Source: CAYZYO01 sp964482585 (GTDB lineage Bacteria > Bacillota > Syntrophomonadia > Syntrophomonadales > Syntrophomonadaceae). Taken from it: DNA of 12,929 nucleotides. Below, in pieces: positions 7,538 through 12,929 of this stretch. The stretch is taken from contig CAYZYO010000072.1 of the NCBI GenBank assembly GCA_964482585.1, forward strand, positions 1 through 12,929, read 5' to 3'. Each line of letters opens with the position of its first letter. The first letter of the stretch is position 1. The position numbers and the translations under genes were made by a program. Below the pieces are notes generated by a model. That model did not search any database. It saw only the letters and a list, made by a program, of their open reading frames with translations, and was not told the DNA's origin.

Positions 7538-9169
7538 ATGAATCTAAACATTTATTACCGGCAAAATGATACCGGTGAGTTATTATTCCAAAGTCTTCAA
7601 AACGAACTAGATGCAGTAGTCAGAGAATTTAAGATTAGTTCTTTAGATTACATGGATATTGAAATAAAGGATAAGGATTCAAGTTCCTTCAGGACCTTAA
7701 ACTCTTCCAGAATAATTAATAACTGTCATAATAAGGATTTTATTGCTGCCATATTAGACATAAATCGTATAGCATATCTTGATAGCCAGGATACTATAAT
7801 TAAATCTTATGAAGTCTTAATCTGTGATCTGGCATGTATATCGGTTAGGGTTTCAACTTATGCAAAAGCAAAAGAAAAAACCCATTATATCAAAATAGCT
7901 GAAAATAATAAAGTTGTGGAAATAGCCAAACGTACTGCTTATGTACTTGGGTTGGATATAGCAATGGTACAAATAATCTTGACCGGTAAAAGAAGATACA
8001 AAGTTAAAGCGGTAAATGTATCACCTATTCTTCGAAAAAGAGATGTGGTTTTAATAACTAATATTATTAAACAAATATATTTAACTGATAAAATATTAAA
8101 TGCAAAAGAGATTAAGCTGGGGGCAGATCCTGAATTTATGCTTTTTAGTAAAAAAAGTAACAAAATGCTTTCAGCTTCTAGATTTTTTCCCCGGGAGGGG
8201 ATTGTTGGGTGTGATAATATTAGAATTCCTAACCGGCAGCAGCGTCCGATAGCTGAATTAAGGCCTAAACCAGATATTTCACCAATTGGATTAATGGCTA
8301 ATATAAAATATGCCTTAAGAAATGCTTATAGAATGGCACCATATCATAATGTAAAATGGATTGCCGGAAGTCAACCGGGCGGCCGTTATTCGATTGGGGG
8401 TCATATTCATTTTAGTAACATAAAATTAAACTTTGATATTTTAAGGGCTCTTGATAATTATGTCGGCATACCGGTTTTTCTCATAGAAAATCCGGTCTCA
8501 GCAGCCCGCCGCAGGAGAAAATATGGTTATTTGGGTGATTATAGAATAAAAGATTACGGCGGTTTTGAATACCGTACTCCGGGAAGCTGGTTAGTGTCAC
8601 CTGATATAACCCTTGCAATTTTATGCCTGGCTAAAATCGTTACTGCTAATTATGCTCAATTGCCTAAGAAATACTTGGATACCATTGAGGCTCAAAAAGC
8701 GTTTTATGAAGGCAATCAGGATTTTTTTAGAAATATCTTTGATAAACTATGGGCTAATATAAAAAAAACTGATATGTATCAAGATTATGAAGAAGAACTA
8801 AAGATAATACCATATATGATTAATAACAACCTGTGGTGGGACGAAAATAATGATTTTAGTGAACAATGGAAACTTAATGTTAAACAATATAAAAAAAATA
8901 AGAAAAAAAAAGCGGTTAATGCCCTATCAAAACGAATTAATGAGGAAAATAGTCAAACTAATCCAACTGTGGCCCTTTCCCGTAGGAATAGAAGAAGCGT
9001 TGTTAGAAGGATGAGTAGTCGCAGCAATACCGACAGAATTACAGACAGGAACTTTATCAATACAGTAATAAGCATCCCACACTATAATGAAAACCGGGAG
9101 AACTATGTTAATCCTTACGGACAAATCATTTCTCCCGGTCAGGTTAGAAGAGGCTATATACGCCGATAA
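7538..9169 (+). CDS. Glutamine-synthetase-fold COOH-NH2 amidoligase (phiEco32-like type 2) with ATP-grasp-like N-terminus
   Basis: The 543-residue product has three parts. The central domain (about 190-400) carries the marks of the phage phiEco32-like COOH-NH2 ligase type 2 family: GADPEF (195-200), GCD (224-226), AELRPKP (239-245), GGHIHFS (287-293), then KYGYLGDYR (328-336) and GGFEYRTPGSWL (341-352). Such enzymes use a glutamine-synthetase-like fold and ATP to form amide bonds; substrates are largely unknown. The N-terminal part (about 86-165) resembles the last third of an ATP-grasp domain, with AYVLGLDIAMVQIIL and AVNVSP, but two metal-ligand acids are replaced (Gln145, Ala158), so it is probably non-catalytic. 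The C-terminal tail (450-500) is very basic, with KKNKKKK and SRRNRRSVVRR. It sits 14 bases after the ATP-grasp gene, behind AAAGGA. The two ligases presumably act in one pathway. Confidence 0.82.
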   Translation: MNLNIYYRQNDTGELLFQSLQNELDAVVREFKISSLDYMDIEIKDKDSSSFRTLNSSRIINNCHNKDFIAAILDINRIAYLDSQDTIIKSYEVLICDLACISVRVSTYAKAKEKTHYIKIAENNKVVEIAKRTAYVLGLDIAMVQIILTGKRRYKVKAVNVSPILRKRDVVLITNIIKQIYLTDKILNAKEIKLGADPEFMLFSKKSNKMLSASRFFPREGIVGCDNIRIPNRQQRPIAELRPKPDISPIGLMANIKYALRNAYRMAPYHNVKWIAGSQPGGRYSIGGHIHFSNIKLNFDILRALDNYVGIPVFLIENPVSAARRRRKYGYLGDYRIKDYGGFEYRTPGSWLVSPDITLAILCLAKIVTANYAQLPKKYLDTIEAQKAFYEGNQDFFRNIFDKLWANIKKTDMYQDYEEELKIIPYMINNNLWWDENNDFSEQWKLNVKQYKKNKKKKAVNALSKRINEENSQTNPTVALSRRNRRSVVRRMSSRSNTDRITDRNFINTVISIPHYNENRENYVNPYGQIISPGQVRRGYIRR

Positions 9170-9172
9170 ATA

Positions 9173-10303
9173 CTATTTCATTCCTAATTGTGCTAAAAGT
9201 GTATTAGCAGCCTTCAGCTGATAATCAATACGGGTAGATAGCTTTTGTTTGGTACAGGTTTCAAAAATAAAGCTGTTTACGTCCAGGAACTCGCCTGTGC
9301 TTCTTGCCAGACTACCCTTAACTGGATAGCGTAAGAGGCTGAATTTTTTAGATGATGTGCTTATGCCTTTGTTTAAATTACTTACTATTTTGCTAGCTAT
9401 TGTTTTAGTAGAGTTTGCTGGATAATAGATTAAACTCTGACCTACTGAACTGGTAGATTTATTTTTGTAATAATCATATCCTTCATGCATGTCCATAAGC
9501 CAATCAACATCATAGGTTTTAACTGCATTATATATAGCCTTGGATAGGGTATTATCTGGTGATTCAGATTTTGTTCGGGGGAAATCCCGATTTAAGTCGC
9601 CTTCACCAGAAACATACCTTTTGTTGATAGCTACTGCTCTTTTATTAGCCTGGGGCAGGACTATCAGGGTTCCTTTTTTAACAGAATAGTCCTTGGCATT
9701 ACCTGCTGCCTTATATCCTGCTGGTTCATTACCATGCACTCCACCTACAATCATGACTGTGGGTCCTGGTTTTCCGCTTCTATATATGTATAGATCAGTA
9801 GCGTATTTGGTACCTGAAGCCAATACCTTTTTTTCAACCTTAGGTTGATCCTTCTCTACTTCTACAGGTTCCTTAGACGCTGGCGGAGTTGGGGCCGGAG
9901 TTGGCTCAGGAGTAGTAACATTACCGGTATTGCCAGCAGCAGAACTCCCGGTAGTCTTAGAATAATAGGTGTAAGAAGAGCCATTGACAGTAACCGTAAT
10001 CGGCCTATCAGTTGATGCACCCGGGGCAGCTGGCGAACTGCTTGGAGCAGTAACGCTTGTACCGGAGTCTGTATTACTTGAAGGTATGGGGTCAATCACC
10101 TTTGAAGGAGGGCTATAGTTGTATGCAGGTGAACCGGTGGAGGTATTTTTGTCCCCAGAGGACAGGTCAACTTTAAGTGGTGAGGAATAGTTTACAGTAA
10201 ATGCATCTGTTACCTGGGGATATAGAATAATGGTAGAAAATGCAAATACCATAATAAGTAAGGCAGCAAATACATGCTTTAACTGGGGACTCACTTTTTT
10301 CAT
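9173..10303 (-). CDS. Exported zinc-dependent deacylase/carboxypeptidase (AstE/AspA, M14-like)
   Basis: This 376-residue protein starts with a signal peptide or signal anchor (basic MKKVSPQLKH, hydrophobic 11-28, possible cleavage after VTDA at 34). A Ser/Thr/Pro/Gly-rich linker of about 115 residues (40-155) follows, including PEPTPAPTPPAS, of the sort that spans a cell wall. The catalytic domain (160-376) has GGVHGNEPAG (187-196) with zinc ligands His190 and Glu193, DLNRDFPR (236-243), DMHEG (271-275) with the third ligand His273, and FIFETC (345-350) with the likely catalytic Glu348. These fit the succinylglutamate desuccinylase/aspartoacylase and M14 carboxypeptidase clan, which hydrolyses amide bonds of N-acyl amino acids or peptides. 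The zinc site looks intact. It converges on the amidoligase gene with 3 bases between stop codons, and AAAGGA precedes its ATG. The substrate is unknown; a link to the product of the two ligases is inferred from position. Confidence 0.82.
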   Translation of the reverse strand: MKKVSPQLKHVFAALLIMVFAFSTIILYPQVTDAFTVNYSSPLKVDLSSGDKNTSTGSPAYNYSPPSKVIDPIPSSNTDSGTSVTAPSSSPAAPGASTDRPITVTVNGSSYTYYSKTTGSSAAGNTGNVTTPEPTPAPTPPASKEPVEVEKDQPKVEKKVLASGTKYATDLYIYRSGKPGPTVMIVGGVHGNEPAGYKAAGNAKDYSVKKGTLIVLPQANKRAVAINKRYVSGEGDLNRDFPRTKSESPDNTLSKAIYNAVKTYDVDWLMDMHEGYDYYKNKSTSSVGQSLIYYPANSTKTIASKIVSNLNKGISTSSKKFSLLRYPVKGSLARSTGEFLDVNSFIFETCTKQKLSTRIDYQLKAANTLLAQLGMK

Positions 10304-10332
10304 TTTTAATCATTCCTTTCCTAAATAAAATT

Positions 10333-10360
10333 ATTATAGCAAAAAAGTAAGTTATACCAA
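10333..10360 (-). promoter_or_regulatory. Candidate sigma-A promoter of the deacylase gene
   Basis: On the minus strand TTGGTA (10355-10360) and TATAAT (10333-10338) are separated by 16 bases, 30 bases before the start codon at 10303. The -10 box is perfect and the -35 box matches four of six bases. Confidence 0.45.
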
Positions 10361-10426
10361 GTTTCAACAAATATTAGCAGAGTCCTGCCGATTTTTGCTG
10401 CCAATTTGTGGTAACAAGCTTATATA

Positions 10427-10723
10427 TTATATTTTTTGACTAATTATGTCATGATAAAACTCCATTATCTCAACGTCTGAATGGTATTTATCCAGAGTCT
10501 CTTCAATGGCTTTAGAAAATAATTCCAATTTTGTTTTATTAGAACCTATAGCTGTAAACCCGATTATGGTACGCTGCCATAAATCATGGTATTTTATTTC
10601 ACTAATTGAAATATTAAACCGTTTTCTTATCCTGGAAATAATGCTCTGAATAATCTTTCTTTTTTCTTTTAAGGATGAGCAATGGGGTAGTAAGAGTTCA
10701 ATGTATCCATAAATAATAACCAA
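10427..10723 (-). CDS. DUF503 (YlxP-like) family protein
   Basis: This 98-residue soluble protein matches the DUF503 family, whose Bacillus member YlxP is encoded among translation genes and has no settled function. Recognisable features are the first strand with YGYIELLLP, then SSLKEKRKII (17-26), RIRKRFNISISEI and the HDLWQR motif (46-51), in the usual order and at the usual length (about 95). The start is TTG at 10721-10723, supported by a strong AAGGAGG eight bases upstream and because translation then begins exactly at the family's first strand. The gene stands alone here and not between infB and rbfA, so it may be a second copy. It is divergent from the LysR gene across 309 bases. Confidence 0.82.
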   Translation of the reverse strand: MVIIYGYIELLLPHCSSLKEKRKIIQSIISRIRKRFNISISEIKYHDLWQRTIIGFTAIGSNKTKLELFSKAIEETLDKYHSDVEIMEFYHDIISQKI

Positions 10724-10864
10724 TCGAAAAACCTCCTTACAAAAATAAAGCTGGATTTCTACCAGGTTTTATAGTACTTTCATGTCTGGGCAAAGTGATA
10801 TACTGGATCTTGAATTATGCAAAATCCTTAAACTAATAACTAATAATGGCAATACAAATAATTT

Positions 10865-10889
10865 TAACAAACAGTAACAATATTAACAA
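10865..10889 (+). repeat. Three phased TAACAA repeats
   Basis: TAACAA occurs at 10865-10870, 10875-10880 and 10884-10889, spaced 10 and 9 bases, about one helical turn. It lies about 30 bases upstream of the Spo0A-box pair and could be a binding site for a regulator, including the LysR protein itself. Confidence 0.4.
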
Positions 10890-10919
10890 ATAGGGGAAGT
10901 AATTTTTTCCATGATATTT

Positions 10920-10961
10920 TTCGACAAATTTCTTTTCTTTTTGTCGGAATTTTGGTATTAT
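10920..10961 (+). promoter_or_regulatory. Inverted pair of Spo0A-like boxes and -10 element before the LysR gene
   Basis: TTCGACAAA (10920-10928) is the exact reverse complement of the Spo0A box TTTGTCGAA. TTTGTCGGA (10940-10948) matches the consensus TTTGTCRAA at eight of nine positions in the opposite direction. Together they form a 7-base perfect inverted repeat CGACAAA/TTTGTCG with an 11-base spacer. A TATTAT -10 element lies at 10956-10961 with a poor -35, as expected of an activator-dependent promoter. Spo0A controls entry to sporulation. The match is by sequence only. Confidence 0.55.
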
Positions 10962-11032
10962 AGAAATTGAATAAAAGATTTTTATGTGCCAAATAAATTT
11001 ACACATGAAAAGAGGGCTAGGAGGGAGTAGTA

Positions 11033-12025
11033 ATGAATATTGAACAATTTGAAGTATTTAGAACAATAGCTCAAGTAAAAAGCTTTACCAAAGCCGCTAA
11101 AATATTAAACTTTACTCAGCCAGCAATAAGTTCGCAGATAAAAATATTAGAACAAAACTATAAAGTGAATTTATTTGAACGCTGCAGTAATGGTGTAAAA
11201 CTCACGGATGCCGGCAGGAAGTTTTTTGAATATGGCAATAAAATCCTTGCTATACATTCAGAAATGGAAAATGAAATCGCTAAGATTATAGGTTTTAATA
11301 AAGAAATTATCAATCTAGGAACAAGTTATACCGCTGGAAACTATTTTTTACCTGCACTTATTATTGAGTTTAAAAAGTTAAACCCTAATGCTCATATTAG
11401 ATTAGATATTGAACACAGTAACGATATTTTAAAGAAAATAAAAGAAAAATTGTATGATATTGGGATTGTTGAAGGGAACCTGATGTATGATCGGGATTTA
11501 GAAATCTATAAGATTCATTCTAATGAACTGGTCTTTATTGCACCTGCTAATGACAGATGGTTAGAAAATAATTCTATTACAATTGATCAGCTGATAAAAG
11601 AACCCTTTATTGCCAGAGAAGAAGATTCAAATTTAAGTAATTATCTGATCTGTTATTTTAGGAATATTGGCGTAGATTTTAATGATTGGAATATTGTAAC
11701 TGAAATAACTAATTTTGGAACAATAAAAGAAGCAGTTATACGAGGCAATGGAATATCGATAGTACCATTACCGGTAGCTGAAAGAGAAATAGCCCAGGGA
11801 GATTTAGTACGGTTAAATGTTGAGGACCTGGTTCTTGATTGGGATATGGAGGTTGTGTTCAGGGCTAATGAGCAGCTCACCGGTTTAAAAGAGGCTTTTT
11901 TAAAACACATTATTAAACAGGACTCATTTAATATTTCTCCACTCGAAAAACAAAAAATCGAGAAAAAACCTAAGAAAGATAATACTTATATAAAAGACAG
12001 AAAACTCTTAGCTGTAAATAGTTAA
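11033..12025 (+). CDS. LysR-type transcriptional regulator
   Basis: The 330-residue product is a typical LysR regulator. The winged helix-turn-helix is at residues 1-62, with the pattern FEVFRTIAQVKSFTKAAKIL, then TQPAISSQIKILE and LFER. A linker helix (about 65-88) and a periplasmic-binding-protein-like effector domain (about 90-295) follow. The segment NLGTSYTAGNYFLP and the IVEG and GNGISIVPLP motifs place it near the CysL/YtlI/CbbR-type group, but the effector is not predictable. A Lys-rich, unconserved-looking tail of about 30 residues (KIEKKPKKDN) extends beyond the usual length of about 295-300. The ATG has AGGAGGG seven bases upstream. No metabolic gene is divergent from it in the usual LysR arrangement; the divergent neighbour is a DUF503 gene. 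Its expression may depend on the Spo0A-like boxes upstream. It is followed by a strong terminator. Confidence 0.9.
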   Translation: MNIEQFEVFRTIAQVKSFTKAAKILNFTQPAISSQIKILEQNYKVNLFERCSNGVKLTDAGRKFFEYGNKILAIHSEMENEIAKIIGFNKEIINLGTSYTAGNYFLPALIIEFKKLNPNAHIRLDIEHSNDILKKIKEKLYDIGIVEGNLMYDRDLEIYKIHSNELVFIAPANDRWLENNSITIDQLIKEPFIAREEDSNLSNYLICYFRNIGVDFNDWNIVTEITNFGTIKEAVIRGNGISIVPLPVAEREIAQGDLVRLNVEDLVLDWDMEVVFRANEQLTGLKEAFLKHIIKQDSFNISPLEKQKIEKKPKKDNTYIKDRKLLAVNS

Positions 12026-12055
12026 AAAACGATAACTTATCCCTCTATAACTCGT

Positions 12056-12100
12056 AAAAGGATTAATCCTGTAAAAAAAAGCAGGATTAATCCTTTTTTA
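12056..12100 (+). terminator. Rho-independent terminator after the LysR gene
   Basis: A perfect 16-base stem, AAAAGGATTAATCCTG (12056-12071) with CAGGATTAATCCTTTT (12082-12097), encloses a ten-base A-rich loop, and the T-run continues to 12099. The A-run on the left arm makes it likely to act in both directions. Confidence 0.93.
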
Positions 12101-12133
12101 TATTCTAAATATCCACTTCTCCAACTTCCGATA

Positions 12134-12151
12134 ATGAATATTATGTAAACT
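12134..12151 (+). repeat. 18-base direct repeat, copy 1
   Basis: ATGAATATTATGTAAACT here is identical to the final 18 bases of the window. A related inverted copy (ATAATATTTTGTAAAC on the minus strand) is at about 12226-12241. Confidence 0.7.
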
Positions 12152-12220
12152 GGTCCCGAGCTTGATTACCTTTAACTTTTTTTAGCGCGCGCAGCTATTT
12201 CTCTTCCCGTAATTCCTTGC

Positions 12221-12234
12221 TTTAACCGTTTACA
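12221..12234 (-). promoter_or_regulatory. cre-like operator, copy 1
   Basis: The minus strand reads TGTAAACGGTTAAA, which fits the CcpA/LacI-family pattern TGWAANCGNTNWCA at 13 of 14 positions. It overlaps the -35 box of the candidate promoter at 12229-12257, a position that would suit repression. Confidence 0.35.
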
Positions 12235-12257
12235 AAATATTATCAGTTTTTTATTAA
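12229..12257 (+). promoter_or_regulatory. Candidate promoter for the structured region and small gene
   Basis: TTTACA (12229-12234) and TATTAA (12252-12257) are separated by 17 bases. Transcription from here would give a leader of nearly 390 bases ahead of the small gene at 12652. Confidence 0.3.
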
Positions 12258-12349
12258 ATCTATGAAGTATAATTCACTACTAAAACTCCCATGTATTGAA
12301 ATGTGATACTTAGTCAAGTAGAAGGAACCATGCCAATGTTTTTTTTGAA

Positions 12350-12543
12350 CGCGTGCCGTTAGCGGTTGAGCTTACCATTTAGGCTAACTCATTGTCAATA
12401 ATAAACCATGCGCGCACGCAGGTACTACCCGGAGCACTATTTGAGTCTGAACGCAATATTACCGCGCTTGCACTTGTGCCAATTATACGCGTTATTGACA
12501 ATGAGCCTCCTGCCTAATGGTGTTTACCGTCACAGGCCACGCG
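12350..12543 (+). other. GC-rich long imperfect inverted repeat, possible structured RNA
   Basis: Four nested paired segments were found: CGCGTGCC/GGCCACGCG (12350-12357 with 12535-12543), GCGGT/ACCGT (12362-12366 with 12526-12530), ACCATTTAGGC/GCCTAATGGT (12374-12384 with 12512-12521, one bulge) and the perfect 14-base CTCATTGTCAATAA/TTATTGACAATGAG (12388-12401 with 12492-12505). They enclose about 90 bases with further small stems such as GCACTTGTGC. Nested helices with internal loops look more like a folded RNA than simple transposon ends. No known RNA family was recognised, and a miniature mobile element remains possible. Confidence 0.5.
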
Positions 12544-12565
12544 CCCTTCCTTATACACTCAATAA

Positions 12566-12616
12566 AGGGGAGAGCCTCCCTGCTACTGCAAGGCTTAAGC
12601 AGGGAACCCCTCCCCT
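12566..12616 (+). other. Strong hairpin ahead of the small gene
   Basis: AGGGGAG...TCCCTGCT (12566-12584) pairs with AGCAGGGA...CTCCCCT (12598-12616), with a four-base internal mismatch and a 13-base loop. A TCTTTTTG tract starts only about 12 bases later, so it is not a canonical terminator; attenuation or RNA stabilisation is possible. Confidence 0.6.
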
Positions 12617-12651
12617 ACCCGTATAAATCTTTTTGAAAGGTGGTGATTATT

Positions 12652-12840
12652 TTGTCAAATCTTTTAAAAGCACTTAGGTTATCTTGTGCTACTCAAAGTA
12701 TTTTAAGTAACTTGGTCTTAAAGACATCTAATGGGCTTTATATTACCCAGGACGATCTTTATAAGGTGCATAACTTTATTAACCGTTTACAACACGAAAC
12801 GGACAAACTAGATACCTATTACCTTAACCAATCAACATAA
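12652..12840 (+). CDS. Small hypothetical protein, 62 residues
   Basis: I do not recognise this gene. A near-perfect ribosome binding site, AAAGGTGGTGA (12636-12646), stands five bases before TTG at 12652, which decides the start; GTG codons at 12640 and 12643 overlap the binding site. The product would start MSNLLKALRLSCATQ and end YYLNQST, be soluble, with two predicted helical halves (about 1-25 and 33-55) joined by a turn around TSNGLYITQDDLYK. It has one cysteine and no transmembrane segment. A cre-like 12-mer lies inside the gene at 12780-12791. It follows a long structured leader region. The binding site argues for translation, but short length and lack of a known family leave it uncertain. 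Confidence 0.5.
   Translation: MSNLLKALRLSCATQSILSNLVLKTSNGLYITQDDLYKVHNFINRLQHETDKLDTYYLNQST
12778..12791 (-). promoter_or_regulatory. cre-like operator, copy 2 (inside the small gene)
   Basis: The minus strand reads TGTAAACGGTTAAT. It contains the same 12-mer as the other two copies and fits the cre pattern at 12 of 14 positions. Confidence 0.28.
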
Positions 12841-12877
12841 TACCTGTTTTACGATTGATCTTACTAATAATTCTTAA

Positions 12878-12891
12878 CGTAACCGTTTACA
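12878..12891 (-). promoter_or_regulatory. cre-like operator, copy 3
   Basis: The minus strand reads TGTAAACGGTTACG, matching the cre pattern at 13 of 14 positions. It may serve a gene beyond the window. Confidence 0.35.
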
Positions 12892-12911
12892 CGTAAAATC
12901 AATCCCAAAAC

Positions 12912-12929
12912 ATGAATATTATGTAAACT
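12912..12929 (+). repeat. 18-base direct repeat, copy 2 at the window end
   Basis: ATGAATATTATGTAAACT is identical to 12134-12151. The repeat may continue beyond the last base. Confidence 0.7.

Larger units (their letters stand above)
10724..11032. other. Divergent control region between the DUF503 and LysR genes
   Basis: This 309-base non-coding region contains the ribosome binding sites of both genes (AAGGAGG for DUF503; AGGAGGG at 11019-11025 for the LysR gene), the TAACAA repeats, the Spo0A-box pair, a small CTGG/CCAG inverted repeat at about 10751-10765 and an ATGTG/CACAT pair near 10984-11006. No coding frame or known RNA was seen. Confidence 0.6.
12101..12651. other. Non-coding tail region before the small gene
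   Basis: I see no credible protein gene in these 551 bases. The region holds the first 18-base repeat, a GCGCGCGC run at 12185-12192, a candidate promoter with an overlapping cre-like site, a GC-rich folded island (12350-12543) and a second hairpin (12566-12616). GC content is about 50 percent from 12341 to 12620, clearly above its surroundings. CGCG, which I did not notice elsewhere in the window, recurs here several times. Confidence 0.5.
12841..12929. other. 3' flank of the small gene to the window end
   Basis: An inverted repeat GATTGAT/ATCAATC (12853-12859 with 12898-12904) encloses the third cre-like site. There is no terminator and no gene start before the window ends. Confidence 0.4.

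Noticed and set aside
10377..10396. A GCAG-AGTC-CTGC hairpin followed by a T-run, as a terminator.
   Set aside because: The stem is four pairs, and the T-run is on the strand opposite to both flanking genes.
12411..12433. GGGTAGTACCTGCG on the minus strand, like the T-box GGGTGGTACCGCG.
   Set aside because: There are mismatches in the core, no terminator follows and no synthetase or amino-acid gene is downstream.
12495..12500. TTGACA in the right arm of the long inverted repeat as a promoter -35 box.
   Set aside because: No -10 element lies 16-18 bases downstream on either strand, and the hexamer is explained by the inverted repeat.
12408..12626. A 72-codon open frame over the GC-rich island.
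   Set aside because: It runs through both hairpins, has no ribosome binding site and its composition is imposed by the inverted repeats.

Overview
The window is AT-rich, densely coded DNA that looks chromosomal and comes from a low-GC, anaerobic, probably spore-forming member of the Firmicutes (Clostridia or Halanaerobiia-like). The reasons are strong AAGGAGG-type ribosome binding sites with some GTG and TTG starts, a beta-hydroxyacyl-CoA dehydrogenase beside 6-phosphofructokinase, a YheC/YheD-type ATP-grasp ligase of the family linked to spore coats, a DUF503 protein, and a perfect Spo0A-type box. No rRNA, tRNA, CRISPR or transposase gene was found. The genus cannot be named from the sequence alone.

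Layout. (1) 1-1087, plus strand: the 3' end of a 6-phosphofructokinase and a complete 3-hydroxybutyryl-CoA dehydrogenase. (2) 1088-1382: an intergenic stretch with two copies of a small conserved hairpin. (3) 1383-6140, plus strand: a probable operon of a membrane PH-domain protein, a divergent YchF/OLA1-like P-loop NTPase, TrkA and TrkH, with a clear terminator at 6237-6270. TrkA (regulatory RCK subunit) and TrkH (channel subunit) together make a potassium uptake system. The first two genes are unusual company for it. (4) 6348-9169, plus strand: a two-gene operon of a YheCD-type ATP-grasp ligase and a glutamine-synthetase-fold COOH-NH2 amidoligase. Facing it tail to tail, 3 bases away, is an exported AstE/M14-type zinc deacylase or carboxypeptidase (9173-10303, minus). 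Two amide-bond-forming enzymes beside one exported amide-bond-cleaving enzyme suggest an uncharacterised peptide-synthesis or peptide-tagging system, perhaps for the spore or cell surface. This is the most interesting part of the window.

(5) 10427-12025: a DUF503/YlxP-family gene (minus) and a LysR-type regulator (plus) diverge from a 309-base region holding a Spo0A-box inverted pair and three phased TAACAA repeats. A strong terminator follows the regulator. (6) 12101-12929: a non-typical tail. It has a GC-rich (about 50 percent) island that can fold into a long imperfect hairpin, a second strong hairpin, a small gene with a near-perfect ribosome binding site and a TTG start, three identical 12-base cre-like sites, and an 18-base direct repeat whose second copy is the last 18 bases of the window. 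This part may be a structured leader RNA with its small gene, or a repeated element at which an assembly stopped.
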